DNA of 64,000 bases. Source: CAYJPA01 sp964371945. Its GTDB lineage: Bacteria > Chloroflexota > Chloroflexia > Thermomicrobiales > UBA6265. Each line of letters opens with the position of its first letter. The stretch's first letter is position 1. The position numbers and the translations under genes were made by a program. Below, piece by piece: positions 25,541 through 34,829 of the stretch. The notes beneath the pieces were generated by a model. That model saw nothing but the letters and a program-made list of their open reading frames with translations. It had not been told where the DNA came from and did not search any database. Where the stretch lies: the NCBI GenBank assembly GCA_964371945.1, contig CAYJPA010000016.1, positions 10,100 through 74,099 on the forward strand, read 5' to 3'.

Positions 25541-26485
25541 CTAACTCGCCGGCGCGTCGTAATCGCGGCGCATGATCAATCCCTGGTAGGCAAGCGAGAA
25601 TCCGAAGCAGATCGCGAAGATCACCAGGGAAACCGCGGCGCCGTATCCAAGCGCAAATCGCTGAAAACTGAACTTGTACATATAGGTCGCCATGGTTTCG
25701 CTGGCGAAAACGGGCCCACCGTTCGTCATCACCCAGATCAAATCGAAGAACTGGAGCGAACCGACGGCGGCCAGAAAGACCGAAAGCCGGATCGTCGGCC
25801 CAAGCAAGGGCAAGGTCACGTCCCAGATCACTCGACGCGGCGATGCGCCGTCAATCTGCGCCGCCTCTTCAAGCTCTTGCGGGATGTTCTGCAAACCGGC
25901 GAGATAGAGAATGATGTGGAAACCAATGAACTTCCATGTGATGACCACAAAGAGCGCCACGAGCACATATTCCGGCTCGCCCAGCCAGCCTTTGGGCTCA
26001 AAGCCTGGAATGATCTTGTTCAGGATTGTGTTGACCCCAGTTTCGGGTTGGTAGAGAAAGGTCCAAACGACGCCGGTGACGACCTCGGACAGCACATACG
26101 GGAGAAAGAAGACCGTGCGGAAGAACGCCCGCGCCCGCATTCGCCTGCCAACCAGCAGCGCCAAACCAATCGCGATCGGCAACTGAACGCAGATCGAAAG
26201 TCCGAGAATGACGAAATTGTGCTGAACGGCCCGTCGGAAGACATCGTCGTGGTAGACCTTCCTGAAGTTATCGAGGCCGGCGTAGGTTTCAAGCGGACCA
26301 AGACCATTCCACTTATAGAGTCCGTAGTAGGCCGCCTGGACCAGCGGAAACAGCACAAACAATGAGTAGACTATTGCCGCGGGCAGGAGGAACAAGAAGA
26401 TTGTGATCGCCCGGCGATAGTCTCGTCGTCTGTGCAAGACACCGGGCACCGCGAGAGCTTTACCGGTCGTGGATAGGGGTTGCAT
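25541..26485 (-). CDS. carbohydrate ABC transporter permease (MalF/UgpA type)
   Basis: A 314-residue permease with six helices. The EAA motif reads ELEEAAQIDGASPRRVIWDV, followed by LPLLGPTIRLS. ATG 26485 (MQPLSTTGK) has GGAGG five bases upstream and is preferred over an ATG eleven codons earlier. Partner of the MalG-type permease and of the solute-binding protein encoded just upstream. Confidence 0.92.
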   Translation of the reverse strand: MQPLSTTGKALAVPGVLHRRRDYRRAITIFLFLLPAAIVYSLFVLFPLVQAAYYGLYKWNGLGPLETYAGLDNFRKVYHDDVFRRAVQHNFVILGLSICVQLPIAIGLALLVGRRMRARAFFRTVFFLPYVLSEVVTGVVWTFLYQPETGVNTILNKIIPGFEPKGWLGEPEYVLVALFVVITWKFIGFHIILYLAGLQNIPQELEEAAQIDGASPRRVIWDVTLPLLGPTIRLSVFLAAVGSLQFFDLIWVMTNGGPVFASETMATYMYKFSFQRFALGYGAAVSLVIFAICFGFSLAYQGLIMRRDYDAPAS

Positions 26486-26548
26486 CGGCGCCTCCGGAAG
26501 CCGGAGCGCGATCGGCATTGACCGCGCCCCAGGCTTCCCCGGAATGAG

Positions 26549-27835
26549 TTAGGAGGAGATTTCCTGCGCCGCGGAATCCTCGATCATCTGCGCGGCATCC
26601 TCGGGAGAGGCCGTGCCGGCGAAGATCGCCTGGGTTGCGTCGTTCACGACCGCGCCGACCGCTGGTGGGAGGAATTGGTCGTAATAGAGCTGGAGGTAGG
26701 TTGCGGATGCCAGCGCCTCCTTGACCGCGGTCAGGTTGGGATCGGTGACGGCCGCATCGGCGCCCTGGATAACCGGCAGCACGGCAATGCCCTGTCCCGC
26801 GAGATCGGTTTGAACTTCGAGACTCGTCAAGTAGCGCACGAAGTCAACCGTGCCGTCGGGGGCGTTCTTGCCGATCGCATAGCCGTCGCATCCGCCGAGC
26901 GCATCGGTTGGGGCTCCCGCGCCGCCATCGAGCGCCGGGAATGGGAAGAAGCCGAGATCCGCGCCGAGCCCCGTACCGTTTTCCGAGTTGTCGGCCTGAA
27001 CCGCGGGCGACCACTGGCCCATCAGCTCCATTGCCGCCTTGCCGTTCGCGATGATCGCCGATGCGTCCGGGTAACTGGTCCCCAGGAAGCCCTCCTGGAA
27101 TGGCTCCAGATCGACAAGCTCTTTCAGATGGACGCCTGCCTGGACGAAGGGCTCGTCTGCGAACGATCCGGCGCGCGTGTACGCGGCATCGAACGCCGCT
27201 TTGCCCCCCGTGCGAATGGCGAGATAGACCCAATAGAAGTGACCCGGCCACTTCTCCATCTCGCCGACCGTAATGGGCGTGATGCCAGCCGCCTTTAGCT
27301 TTGAGACGACATCGAGGAATTCGGTCCAGGTCGCGGGCGGCGCGGTGATTCCCGCCCGCGTGAAGAGCGCCTTGTTGTACCAAACGCCGACCATGCCGAC
27401 ATTCCAGGGCACACCGTAGTTGGCGCCGTTGTTGGCATATAGACCGAGCGCCGCCTGATTGAAGGATTCGCCCCAGCCGTCGGTCGCCAGATCGGCGGTG
27501 ATGTCCTTGACGAGACCCGCCGCGGCGTATTCATAGAGCACACCGCCACCCCAGCTTTGGAACACGTCAGGCGGATCGCCGGACTGAACGGCGGTGGCCA
27601 GCTTCGTCTTGAATGCCGCGTTCTCAAGCACGGTGATCTCGATTTCGACCTCTGGATGCATGGCCACGTAAGCGTCGGCCTTCGCCTGGAAGGTGGCCAT
27701 GTGGGCTTCCGCGGTGGAGATATGCCACCAGCGTATTTTGATTTTGTCCTGTGACCTGGTGCTCGTGCCGCGAAGCGCGAACGTCGCCGCCGCGGCCGAC
27801 GAACCAACGATCAATTGCCGCCGTGTTGCTCGCAT
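26549..27835 (-). CDS. extracellular sugar-binding protein, twin-arginine signal
   Basis: A 428-residue family 1 solute-binding protein. The N-terminus TRRQLIVGSSAAAATFALRG is a twin-arginine-type signal. The mature part shows KIRWWHISTAEAH, the FQSWGGGVLYEYAAAGLVKDIT strand-loop, and the YGVPWNVGMVGVWYNKALF hinge found in sugar binders. ATG 27835 has GGGAG upstream; the frame opens 23 codons earlier. It heads the transport part of the operon, 146 bases downstream of lacI. Confidence 0.92.
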   Translation of the reverse strand: MRATRRQLIVGSSAAAATFALRGTSTRSQDKIKIRWWHISTAEAHMATFQAKADAYVAMHPEVEIEITVLENAAFKTKLATAVQSGDPPDVFQSWGGGVLYEYAAAGLVKDITADLATDGWGESFNQAALGLYANNGANYGVPWNVGMVGVWYNKALFTRAGITAPPATWTEFLDVVSKLKAAGITPITVGEMEKWPGHFYWVYLAIRTGGKAAFDAAYTRAGSFADEPFVQAGVHLKELVDLEPFQEGFLGTSYPDASAIIANGKAAMELMGQWSPAVQADNSENGTGLGADLGFFPFPALDGGAGAPTDALGGCDGYAIGKNAPDGTVDFVRYLTSLEVQTDLAGQGIAVLPVIQGADAAVTDPNLTAVKEALASATYLQLYYDQFLPPAVGAVVNDATQAIFAGTASPEDAAQMIEDSAAQEISS

Positions 27836-27981
27836 CGTTTGTCTCCCTCTCTTTGCCAACATTGCGCGAAGACGACATCGTCCTCGTCGTAGAGACGTAC
27901 ACAAGACCGTGCGGCGGTTCCTGCCGGAAGCAGCGAGGGGCCCTGCTCATCCTTCCGGGGTTGGAGACGCGCCCGCAAATT

Positions 27982-29034
27982 CTAGACACCCGCCGGAGAC
28001 CGGCAGGATTCGCGAATGACCAACGTGGTCGGGAGGTTGGCGCGCTCTCCCGGCAACGTGGGATTCCCAATCAAGTCCAGCAGCATCCGTGTCGCGCGCG
28101 ATCCCATCTCGAAGAGGGGCTGGCGCACGGTTGTCAGCGTCGGGTGGACGCTATCGGCTGCCGGGATGTCGTCAAAACCGACGACCGAGACATCGACCGC
28201 GATCCGACGACCGCTGTCGCGAATCGCTTCCATGACGCCGAACGCGGAGACGTCGTTTGAGGCGAAAATCGCCGTCGGTTGATCGTCCAACGCCAGGAGC
28301 GCGAGCCCGCATTCGTATCCGCGCGGCTGGTGAAAATCGCCCTCTCGCTCGAGTGCGGGATCGAACGGCAGCCCGTGAGCGGCCAGCGCGGCCCGGTAGC
28401 CGTCAAGCCGGTCGACAGCGCACCCCATTTCGAGATTGCCAGTGACGAATCCGATCCGGCGGTGCCCGAGCTCGATCAGGTAACTCGTCGCGTCGTACGC
28501 GCCCTGATAGTTGGTTGCGCCAACGGACGGTCCCCGGTCATCGATCCCGCGATGGTCGATCAACACGCAGGGAAAACCGCGCTGACGATAAGAATCGAGG
28601 TAGGCGCTGGTGTTGGACGGAAGCACAAGCAGCAGACCGTCCGCCAGACCCGAGGAAAGCGTCGCCACAAACGCGGATTCGCGATGCTTTCGGTGATGCG
28701 TGGTGTAGAGCATCAAGTCATACGACGCCGCGGCAAGCTCGACATCGATCCCGCGAACGATCGAACCGATATAGCCGGTGTCGAGATCCGGCACCACCAA
28801 CCCGACCACCTGAGAACGCCCAACCGCAAGACCGCGCGCCTGACGATTGACCACGTATCCCGTTTTGATCACCGCCGCGGTGACACGCTCGCGGGTTTCG
28901 TCGCTGATGTATCCCTTGTTGTTAATGACGCGAGAGACGGTGGCGTAGGAAACATCGGCCTCGCGGGCGACATCCTCGATCGTTATGCGCTCGCCGGTTC
29001 TGATCGAGGCCACATGGATTCCTTCGATGGGCAC
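27982..29034 (-). CDS. LacI family transcriptional regulator
   Basis: A 350-residue LacI/GalR regulator. The headpiece (ITIEDVAREADVSYATVSRVINNKGYISDETRERV) and hinge helix (NRQARGLAVGRSQVVGLVVPD) are followed by a periplasmic-binding-like sugar domain (FASNDVSAFGVMEAIRDSGRRIAVDVSVVGFDDIPAA). It is the first gene of the sugar operon and on the same strand. Its own promoter has a near-palindromic LacI operator at the transcription start (29123-29136), so it should repress itself and, by read-through or a second site, the transport genes. Confidence 0.95.
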   Translation of the reverse strand: MPIEGIHVASIRTGERITIEDVAREADVSYATVSRVINNKGYISDETRERVTAAVIKTGYVVNRQARGLAVGRSQVVGLVVPDLDTGYIGSIVRGIDVELAAASYDLMLYTTHHRKHRESAFVATLSSGLADGLLLVLPSNTSAYLDSYRQRGFPCVLIDHRGIDDRGPSVGATNYQGAYDATSYLIELGHRRIGFVTGNLEMGCAVDRLDGYRAALAAHGLPFDPALEREGDFHQPRGYECGLALLALDDQPTAIFASNDVSAFGVMEAIRDSGRRIAVDVSVVGFDDIPAADSVHPTLTTVRQPLFEMGSRATRMLLDLIGNPTLPGERANLPTTLVIRESCRSPAGV

Positions 29035-29122
29035 GCGTCGTCCTCAGGAAGCAAGGATGCAAACGCTGCCATACCGCGCTGAGACATGTCGTGATTGACT
29101 CAACGCGGCACCGATATCGATA

Positions 29123-29172
29123 TGCAAACGCTTGCAGAGATATTAAGTATCATCGCCGTCATGGGTTGTCAA
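29123..29172 (-). promoter_or_regulatory. lacI promoter with LacI-type operator
   Basis: On the minus strand, TTGACA (29172-29167), a 17-base spacer and TACTTA (29149-29144) form a promoter. The near-palindrome TGCAAACGCTTGCA (29123-29136) sits eight bases after the -10 box, over the expected start site. A partial second site, TGCAAACGCTGCC, lies at 29058-29070. The rest of the 366-base spacer 29035-29400 shows no gene. Confidence 0.75.
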
Positions 29173-29400
29173 GACATTCCGCACAGAGATCTGACGTCCA
29201 GCTGGCGTTCCATCGTCTGACATGCACAACGCGGAACCGCTCGTAAACTCACCCAAGAGTGATCAAAGGAGCCCGTCGTCTGATGTCGAAGCGGAAGCGA
29301 TTCCTGCGCGGAGGTCAAGCTCCATTTGACCATGGCTTTCCTCTCGGCAGGGACCGGCATAAGATACCGACATCGGGAAGCAACGGGGCCAAAGGTCCAC

Positions 29401-30348
29401 ATGCGTGAAATGAGACCTCAAATGAGCAGCGGCATGGACGCAACACGGCAGTTCGTCACCGGCATGGGTCTGCCTATGGGCGATCTCTACGATCTCCCCA
29501 GCTCATCGCTCCGCTTTCCGGACGGAGGGCAGTGGCGAGTCGAAATTCCGTCGGTTGAGGGTCCCAATGCACTGAGAATGGTCTTCGAGCAGGCGGATGC
29601 GCTTGGAGTGCCGATCCACCGGGTTAGCCAGGGCAGCGGCATTATGTTGCTCACGGATGCTGAACTGGACGAGATGGCGGCGCTCGGCAGGCAGCGAGGC
29701 ATTGAGGTCAGTCTCTTCGTCGGTCCCAGGGCGGGGTGGGACACCGGCGCGATGGCGACATCGACGTCCGGCCGGGTCGTCGCGCCCAAAGTGCGCGGGA
29801 TGGATCAGATCCTTCAGAGTGTCGAAGATGTCAAACGAGGCGTCGAGCACGGCATCAACAGCGTGCTGGTGACCGACGAGGGCTTGCTCTGGGTGCTCGG
29901 CGAAATGAAAAAGGCCGGCGAACTGCCGGCGGATTTCGTGTTCAAAGGCTCGGTCATGTTGGGTTCGAGCAATCCCGCGTCGATTCAACTGCTCGAGCGG
30001 TTGGGGCTGACGACCTTCAACACCCCAACCGACTTGACGCTGCCGCAACTCGCGGCAATTCGCACGGCGACAACGATGCCGCTCGATATCTATATCGAAG
30101 TTCCGGATGACATCGGTGGATTCATTCGCCATTATGAGATCGCGGAGATCGTCCGCATCTGCGCGCCGGTCTATCTCAAGTTCGGACTGCGCAACGCGCC
30201 GAACATCTATCCGTGCGGCACCCATCTCGAGTCGACCGCGATCGCATTGACGAAGGAGCGAGTTCGACGGGCGAAGATCGCATTGGACCTTCTTGCCCGG
30301 CTCGATCCAAACACGGTGATATCGCCAGTTCCGACCGGAACCACCTAA
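29401..30348 (+). CDS. U32 peptidase-like TIM-barrel protein
   Basis: A 315-residue protein resembling the group annotated as U32 family peptidase in actinobacteria and Chloroflexota. Recognisable stretches are the MGDLYDLPSSSLRFPDGGQWRVEIPSVEGP start, HRVSQGSGIMLLTDAELDEM, VSLFVGPRAGWDTG and VYLKFGLRNAPNIYPCG. The fold looks like a TIM barrel. The classic U32 signature Glu-x-Cys region is not obvious, so protease activity is doubtful. ATG 29401 has AAAGG five bases upstream; earlier ATGs are weaker. Confidence 0.75.
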   Translation: MREMRPQMSSGMDATRQFVTGMGLPMGDLYDLPSSSLRFPDGGQWRVEIPSVEGPNALRMVFEQADALGVPIHRVSQGSGIMLLTDAELDEMAALGRQRGIEVSLFVGPRAGWDTGAMATSTSGRVVAPKVRGMDQILQSVEDVKRGVEHGINSVLVTDEGLLWVLGEMKKAGELPADFVFKGSVMLGSSNPASIQLLERLGLTTFNTPTDLTLPQLAAIRTATTMPLDIYIEVPDDIGGFIRHYEIAEIVRICAPVYLKFGLRNAPNIYPCGTHLESTAIALTKERVRRAKIALDLLARLDPNTVISPVPTGTT

Positions 30349-30468
30349 TCTCTTACTGAATGCGGTCAACAATCTCGGTCTTCAATGAGCTCGCACGACT
30401 CTGCGCCGGATGTGGTAGCTTAGTCTTCGTCTATGCGGCGTCTAGGCAGTCGTGAAGCAGTCGCGATT

Positions 30469-30708
30469 ATGAAGCAGCCGAGCGTTCAGAATCGAATAAC
30501 GGTCGACCCAGAGATCCTTGGTGGTAAACCAGCGATCACAGGCACGCGCGTACCTGTTTCACTTGTTCTCAATCTTCTGGCCCACGGTTATTCATTTGAA
30601 CGAATCGTTGAGGCGTATCCTTATATTAGCGAAGACGATATTCGAGCCGCCCTCTCGTTCGCCGAGTTGCGAGTCGATCTAGAAGCCGAGTCAAAACTCG
30701 CCTCCTGA
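30469..30708 (+). CDS. DUF433 antitoxin-like protein
   Basis: A 79-residue DUF433 protein. The core RITVDPEILGGKPAITGTRVPVSLVLNLLAHGYSFERIVEAYPYI holds the family signature in residues 8-52, followed by EDDIRAALSFAE. It is a winged-helix DNA binder usually paired with a DUF5615 PIN-like toxin. The next gene is exactly that, with TGATG overlap of stop and start. ATG 30469 fits the family start better than 30433. Confidence 0.88.
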   Translation: MKQPSVQNRITVDPEILGGKPAITGTRVPVSLVLNLLAHGYSFERIVEAYPYISEDDIRAALSFAELRVDLEAESKLAS

Positions 30709-31069
30709 TGGTCGAGCTCCTCCTGGATGCGAACATTTCACCCGCGACGTGCGAATTCTTGATTTCTGAGCTTGGATTGAAGGCGATTCACCTCAGTTCC
30801 CTGAATTCTATGAAACTCTCCGACCAAGCGATTGTTCACCTAGCTGCCGAAAAAGGCTGGGGGATCGTAACCTTTGATCTTGATTTCGGTCAGTTATTCC
30901 AGCGGAGTGTTGCGCCTTCATTTGGAGTCGTTTTGCTTCGGCTCACAGATCAAACGGTGGAGTCAGCGACAGTGTCCTGCGCGGGCTCTTCTCGAGTTTG
31001 AAGGAAATCGACTCGATCAAGCAGACGCTTGCGGTCGTCGACGACCGTCGAGTCCGCCTAATTGGGTGA
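30708..31069 (+). pseudogene. DUF5615 PIN-like toxin, frameshifted near the C-terminus
   Basis: Homologue of the DUF5615 (Mut7-C-like PIN) RNase toxins. The N-terminus is intact: LLLDANISPATCEFL with the first acidic residue, and WGIVTFDLDFGQLF with the second pair. After LLRLTDQTVES the frame runs into a short non-family tail and stops at 31001. In another frame the expected family ending continues from 30974 (VLRGLFSSLKEID...TLAVVDDRRVRLIG) to TGA at 31067-31069. A one-base indel near 30963-30973 would join them. The toxin is probably inactive or changed while the antitoxin stays intact. Confidence 0.75.
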
Positions 31070-31181
31070 CACCAAGGATTCGAGAAACAAATCTGAATCA
31101 GTAACTAATGCCAGTTCGAATCTGGCTAACCGCGGACGGGACAACCCGATCGGATCGCCCTCTCTGCATATTACGAACTAA

Positions 31182-31736
31182 TCAGTCTTCTGGCGGGTTG
31201 AGGACGATGATCAGCACGCCGCCGGCGTCAAGGGCGCGCGAAACGAACGTCGCGGTGCCCCTGTATTCGTCGTAGGGGCCCCGGACCGCCTTGATCGGGA
31301 TGACGAGCGTGGCCGGGCGGAGCGTTGGATCGTCTTGCGGATAGATCCAGCTGAAGAGCGCGTCTGGATCGTCAGGATTCACGAGATAGGCGTTGAAAAT
31401 CGTCTCCCCGAACTCAAATCGTGGGAGATCCTTATTGTTCTCGTCATCGAAATCGACCTGGCCCGTCATCGTGCGGTCGTTCGGCTGACCGGGACCCGCC
31501 ACGAGCACATCGTTGACTCGAATAGGCCCGATCGCGAGGAACTCCCCTGACGGATCAGGGGTGTACCAGGCAACCAGCGTCACCACTTCAACCGTGGCGG
31601 TCGGAGTTGCCACTGCTTCCGGCGTCGCGGCATCCTGGAGCCGCGCACTGGCGAATCCATCCGGCCGGCCGAAAGCCACGATCGCCGTCAGTGCGAGCAA
31701 TAGCGTAAGAAATCCAATTCGAACCCGCATCATCAT
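31182..31736 (-). CDS. exported protein of unknown function
   Basis: A 184-residue protein with a clear Sec signal peptide (RIGFLTLLLALTAIVAFG, cleavage probably near residue 30) and a short Thr/Ala/Pro linker. A beta-rich domain follows (VVTLVAWYTPDPSGEFLAIGPIRV begins it). Asp/Glu-rich loops suggest metal or ion binding, but no family is recognised. Monocistronic; an ATG run (MMM) at the start leaves a two-codon ambiguity. Confidence 0.65.
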   Translation of the reverse strand: MMMRVRIGFLTLLLALTAIVAFGRPDGFASARLQDAATPEAVATPTATVEVVTLVAWYTPDPSGEFLAIGPIRVNDVLVAGPGQPNDRTMTGQVDFDDENNKDLPRFEFGETIFNAYLVNPDDPDALFSWIYPQDDPTLRPATLVIPIKAVRGPYDEYRGTATFVSRALDAGGVLIIVLNPPED

Positions 31737-31884
31737 CCTCCGCTCACGTTAACGCGGCGCAGCAGTAATGCCCTTCGAGCCGTGCTGACTCGCCAAGCAG
31801 CGGGAAACTGCCATTGCCGGCGGCGAACGCCTTTGCTCGCTGCCGACGCTATCTTATCAGGTCAAGCGGTGGCCGGAAGGGCGT

Positions 31885-33033
31885 CTAGTGTACTGACTGA
31901 CCGCTCGCCAGTTCGTAAAGCACTTGGCTTACCCGGCGCGTCACCTGTTCGACCTCGTCTGCCTTCACTAGATGAGGGCTGAATGCCACGCTCTCGGGGT
32001 CATGAAGGACAACCTCGATGCCAGGATCACCATGACGAAGGATTTCCACAAGCCGATCGCGATCGACGCTCGCGCCCGGTTTGAGCCGCAGAATAATGCG
32101 CGGAATCGGCTCTCCGGCTTCATTAATATCTCCGCGCGTGATGACCGCGCTTTCTGGTGCGCGCTCTTCCCACGACTCGAGCCACTGATCGACCGTCGCG
32201 CCCCAGACCCTGGATTCCTCGTCGTGGTCGATTGACAGATAGTGCTCGACCGCGGCCAACAACCCGACCATCGACTCCTTCGAGACTTTCATCGCGCGCC
32301 CGATTCGCTGGTGTGGAGGTCCGTTGAGCCGCATGGCGCGGATGATCGTCGCCTTGCCGACGGCGAGGCCGCTGCTCTGTGGACCGGCCAGGTTCTTGCC
32401 ACCGGAGAAGATCGCCACGTCCGCACCGATCTCATTTGTATAGCGCCAAAGGTTCTCGACCGGCGGCACTTGAGCCGCGGCGTCGACGATTACCGGAACT
32501 CCTCGCGCGTGCGCTCGCTCGACCACATACTCCAGCGGCAGGGTATTGCGATTCAGGTGCGTGCCGGCAAAATAGAGCACAGCGGCAGTCCGCTCGTTGA
32601 TTGCCGCCTCGAGCTCCCAAGGAAAGGTCTCCAAGGTGTGCCCGATCTCGATCAGCTTGACCCCGACCTGCCGAACCGCAATGTCGTACCAGTTGCGCTG
32701 GGAACGATGAACGACGACTTCGTTTTTGAGTCCGGCGGTCTCCATCGGCAATCGCGCCATCAGCGATACGTCTTCGCCCGTGATGCACGCCGCGGTCGCA
32801 AGCGACAGTCCAGCGGCGGCGCCGTTGCTCACATACACGGCTTCATTATGCGTAAGTTGGGCCAGACGATCTCCGATCGACGCCTGCAGATCGAAAAGGT
32901 TCACAAAGACGTTCGATGCGTCGGCCATCGCTTGGGCGACGTGCGGCGCCATGATCGATCCGCCGAGCCGCGTGTAGGTTGTCGCGCAGTTGATCAGCGG
33001 CCGCACGCCGAGCTGCTCGTAAATCTGAGACAT
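31885..33033 (-). CDS. SelA-like PLP-dependent enzyme
   Basis: A 382-residue fold-type I PLP enzyme of the SelA/D-glucosaminate-6-phosphate ammonia-lyase group. Features are the start YEQLGVRPLINCATTYTRLGGS, the cofactor ring contact GAAAGLSLATAACITGED, VDAAAQVPP, and the Schiff-base lysine in FSGGKNLAGPQSSG. It is cytosolic. ATG 33033 has AAGGAG six bases upstream; the long frame further upstream is discarded because it runs antisense to the amidohydrolase. It diverges from that amidohydrolase at 33199. SelA-like proteins of this length without SelB/SelD nearby usually act on amino sugars or amino acids, not on tRNA. Confidence 0.88.
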   Translation of the reverse strand: MSQIYEQLGVRPLINCATTYTRLGGSIMAPHVAQAMADASNVFVNLFDLQASIGDRLAQLTHNEAVYVSNGAAAGLSLATAACITGEDVSLMARLPMETAGLKNEVVVHRSQRNWYDIAVRQVGVKLIEIGHTLETFPWELEAAINERTAAVLYFAGTHLNRNTLPLEYVVERAHARGVPVIVDAAAQVPPVENLWRYTNEIGADVAIFSGGKNLAGPQSSGLAVGKATIIRAMRLNGPPHQRIGRAMKVSKESMVGLLAAVEHYLSIDHDEESRVWGATVDQWLESWEERAPESAVITRGDINEAGEPIPRIILRLKPGASVDRDRLVEILRHGDPGIEVVLHDPESVAFSPHLVKADEVEQVTRRVSQVLYELASGQSVH

Positions 33034-33198
33034 CGAAAGCTCCTTACCCAATGCTGTTCCAAATTCTCGTTTGTCGCGAGGAACGGCATTGTACGGAACT
33101 TGATGCCGATGTGCTTCTCGCGGATCGTCCGATTGACAGAAACTCGTCACTCGCCAAGGATGGCGCAACCATACGCGGCAACCGAATGGAGGGAAGCG

Positions 33199-34026
33199 AT
33201 GATCGACGTCCACACGCACTGTCTCCAGCCCAAACATTGGGGAGATGAGCATCGCCTTCACTGGGAGCCGGTAACCGGCGAACCTTGGCGCACCTATACG
33301 ATCGAGGAGTTCGATCTTGCGATGGACGGAGTCGAGGCCGCGATCGTCTTCGGCATCAAAGCCACGCGCGCGGGTGTGCTCACCCCTCATGAATACGTCG
33401 CGGAGTTCTGTGCTCAAGCGCGGACAAACACGATCGGTTTCATGGCGCTCGATCCATGCGACGCGGATGTCCTGGAGCAGATCGAGGCAGGCGCGCGGCT
33501 GGGATTGCGGGGTATCAAGCTCTATCCGGTTCTGGCGGGATTTCAGCCCGATGACCCCGCCTGCTTCTCGCTTTACGCGGAGGCCGAACGGCGTGGTCTT
33601 CCGATCCTTTGGCACATGGGCGCGACCCCGAGCTCGATCGGCGACCTCACCGTGACCCAACCGTTACTGATCGACGCAGTCGCGCGCGCCTTTCCGAACC
33701 TTAAGCAGATCATTGCGCACATAGGACACCCCTGGTTCCTCGACACCATCATGGTGCTGAGGAAGCATGTGCACGTCTACGCGGATGTTTCAGGGGCGTT
33801 TGCGCGGCCGTTGGGCGGGTACCACGCATTCGTCCACGCTCAGGAATGGGGTGTCACCGACAAGCTCCTGTTCGGATCGGATTACCCATTCTGGACGCCG
33901 GCGGAATCGACGAAGCTCATGCGCGAACTAGCGGCCAAGGAGATGGGGCCATTTCCGAACATCCTGCCGGAAACGATGGAGTCGATCATCACGCGCGATA
34001 GCCTGGCATTATTGGGGCTTCGCTGA
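33199..34026 (+). CDS. amidohydrolase family 2 protein
   Basis: A 275-residue amidohydrolase-2 (TIM-barrel metal hydrolase/decarboxylase). The metal-site motif is DVHTHC at residues 3-8. LRGIKLYPVLAGFQPDD, ILWHMGATP, IIAHIGHPW and LLFGSDYPFWTP supply the remaining His/Asp ligands of the ACMSD/TIM barrel-like branch. ATG 33199 with GGAGG upstream is preferred; longer frames run into the divergent gene. Probably functionally linked to the SelA-like gene, sharing a 165-base divergent promoter region. Confidence 0.88.
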   Translation: MIDVHTHCLQPKHWGDEHRLHWEPVTGEPWRTYTIEEFDLAMDGVEAAIVFGIKATRAGVLTPHEYVAEFCAQARTNTIGFMALDPCDADVLEQIEAGARLGLRGIKLYPVLAGFQPDDPACFSLYAEAERRGLPILWHMGATPSSIGDLTVTQPLLIDAVARAFPNLKQIIAHIGHPWFLDTIMVLRKHVHVYADVSGAFARPLGGYHAFVHAQEWGVTDKLLFGSDYPFWTPAESTKLMRELAAKEMGPFPNILPETMESIITRDSLALLGLR

Positions 34027-34113
34027 CCGGGATTCCGGCCAATCAGAGGCGCTTGACTCCCTCGATGCTTCCCATCATCATGGATCAGACGAGCCACGTG
34101 AAAGGGACCGGCT

Positions 34114-34671
34114 ATGGCGGTCGTGCTTCAGAAACTAACGGTCGACGACCTGGAAACATTTCCTGACAACGGTTATCGCTACGAGATCATCGATGGGGAT
34201 CTCACGATGTCGCCTGCTCCAGTCAAAAAACATCAGCGTTTGTTGCTCAGACTCTCTCGCTTGTTCGACGATGCTGCGCGGAGTGCCCGCATTGGTGAGG
34301 TCTTCTTTTCACCCGTGGACGTCCGCTTCACGGAATTCGATCAGGTGCAACCTGACCTCATCTACATCCGCAACGAACGCGCCGGCATCTACCAAGCCAG
34401 CACGGTAAACGGCGCCCCTGACATCGTCCTCGAAGTGCTCTCGCCATCGACTCGGAAATTTGACGAGATTGCAAAGTTTCGACTGTTCCAGACGCATCGA
34501 GTTCCGGAATATTGGATCGTCGATCCAGAATCGAGCTCGATCCGGCAATTCGTCCTGACCGACGGAACGTATATGCAGGCTAGGTACGATGAGGGTCAGC
34601 CGATGACATCGTCCATCCTTGCCGGGTTGGCAATCGATCCGGTGGCACTCTTCCTTGATTCGGACGATTAG
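34114..34671 (+). CDS. Uma2/DUF820 family protein
   Basis: A 185-residue PD-(D/E)xK-fold protein of the Uma2 (DUF820) family. Conserved pieces are YRYEIIDGDLTMSPAP, the nuclease-like QPDLIYI and DIVLEVLSPSTRKFD, and EYWIVDP. Uma2 proteins are usually called putative endonucleases, with no proven target. It is monocistronic. Confidence 0.88.
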   Translation: MAVVLQKLTVDDLETFPDNGYRYEIIDGDLTMSPAPVKKHQRLLLRLSRLFDDAARSARIGEVFFSPVDVRFTEFDQVQPDLIYIRNERAGIYQASTVNGAPDIVLEVLSPSTRKFDEIAKFRLFQTHRVPEYWIVDPESSSIRQFVLTDGTYMQARYDEGQPMTSSILAGLAIDPVALFLDSDD

Positions 34672-34763
34672 CACATCCCACCAGAGGCGTCAGCCCAGTT
34701 CTCGAAGCCTCACCACCCAATTAAGCAATGTGCTCAACAACTCAATTGCATTCCTGAATCTCA

Positions 34764-34829
34764 GGCACGTGTGCCAAATTCACATGCCAATTTACAGACG
34801 TTGACATCGCCTCAATGCACTTCTAAACT
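34764..34829 (+). promoter_or_regulatory. sigma-70 promoter of the amino-acid ABC operon
   Basis: TTGACA (34801-34806), exactly 17 bases, then TAAACT (34824-34829). This is close to consensus, with an expected 5' leader of about 86 bases before the start at 34922. Just upstream, GGCAC-gt-GTGCC (34764-34775) is a perfect small inverted repeat that could be a regulator site. The 250-base spacer 34672-34921 holds nothing else. Confidence 0.75.

Noticed and set aside
30469..31001. Intact DUF433/DUF5615 toxin-antitoxin pair
   Set aside because: The toxin's family C-terminus lies out of frame after 30974, so the pair is not intact as sequenced.
31110..31126. tRNA T-arm-like sequence GCCAGTTCGAATCTGGC
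   Set aside because: It is a perfect hairpin with TTCGAAT loop, but no acceptor, D-arm or anticodon arm can be built around it on either strand.
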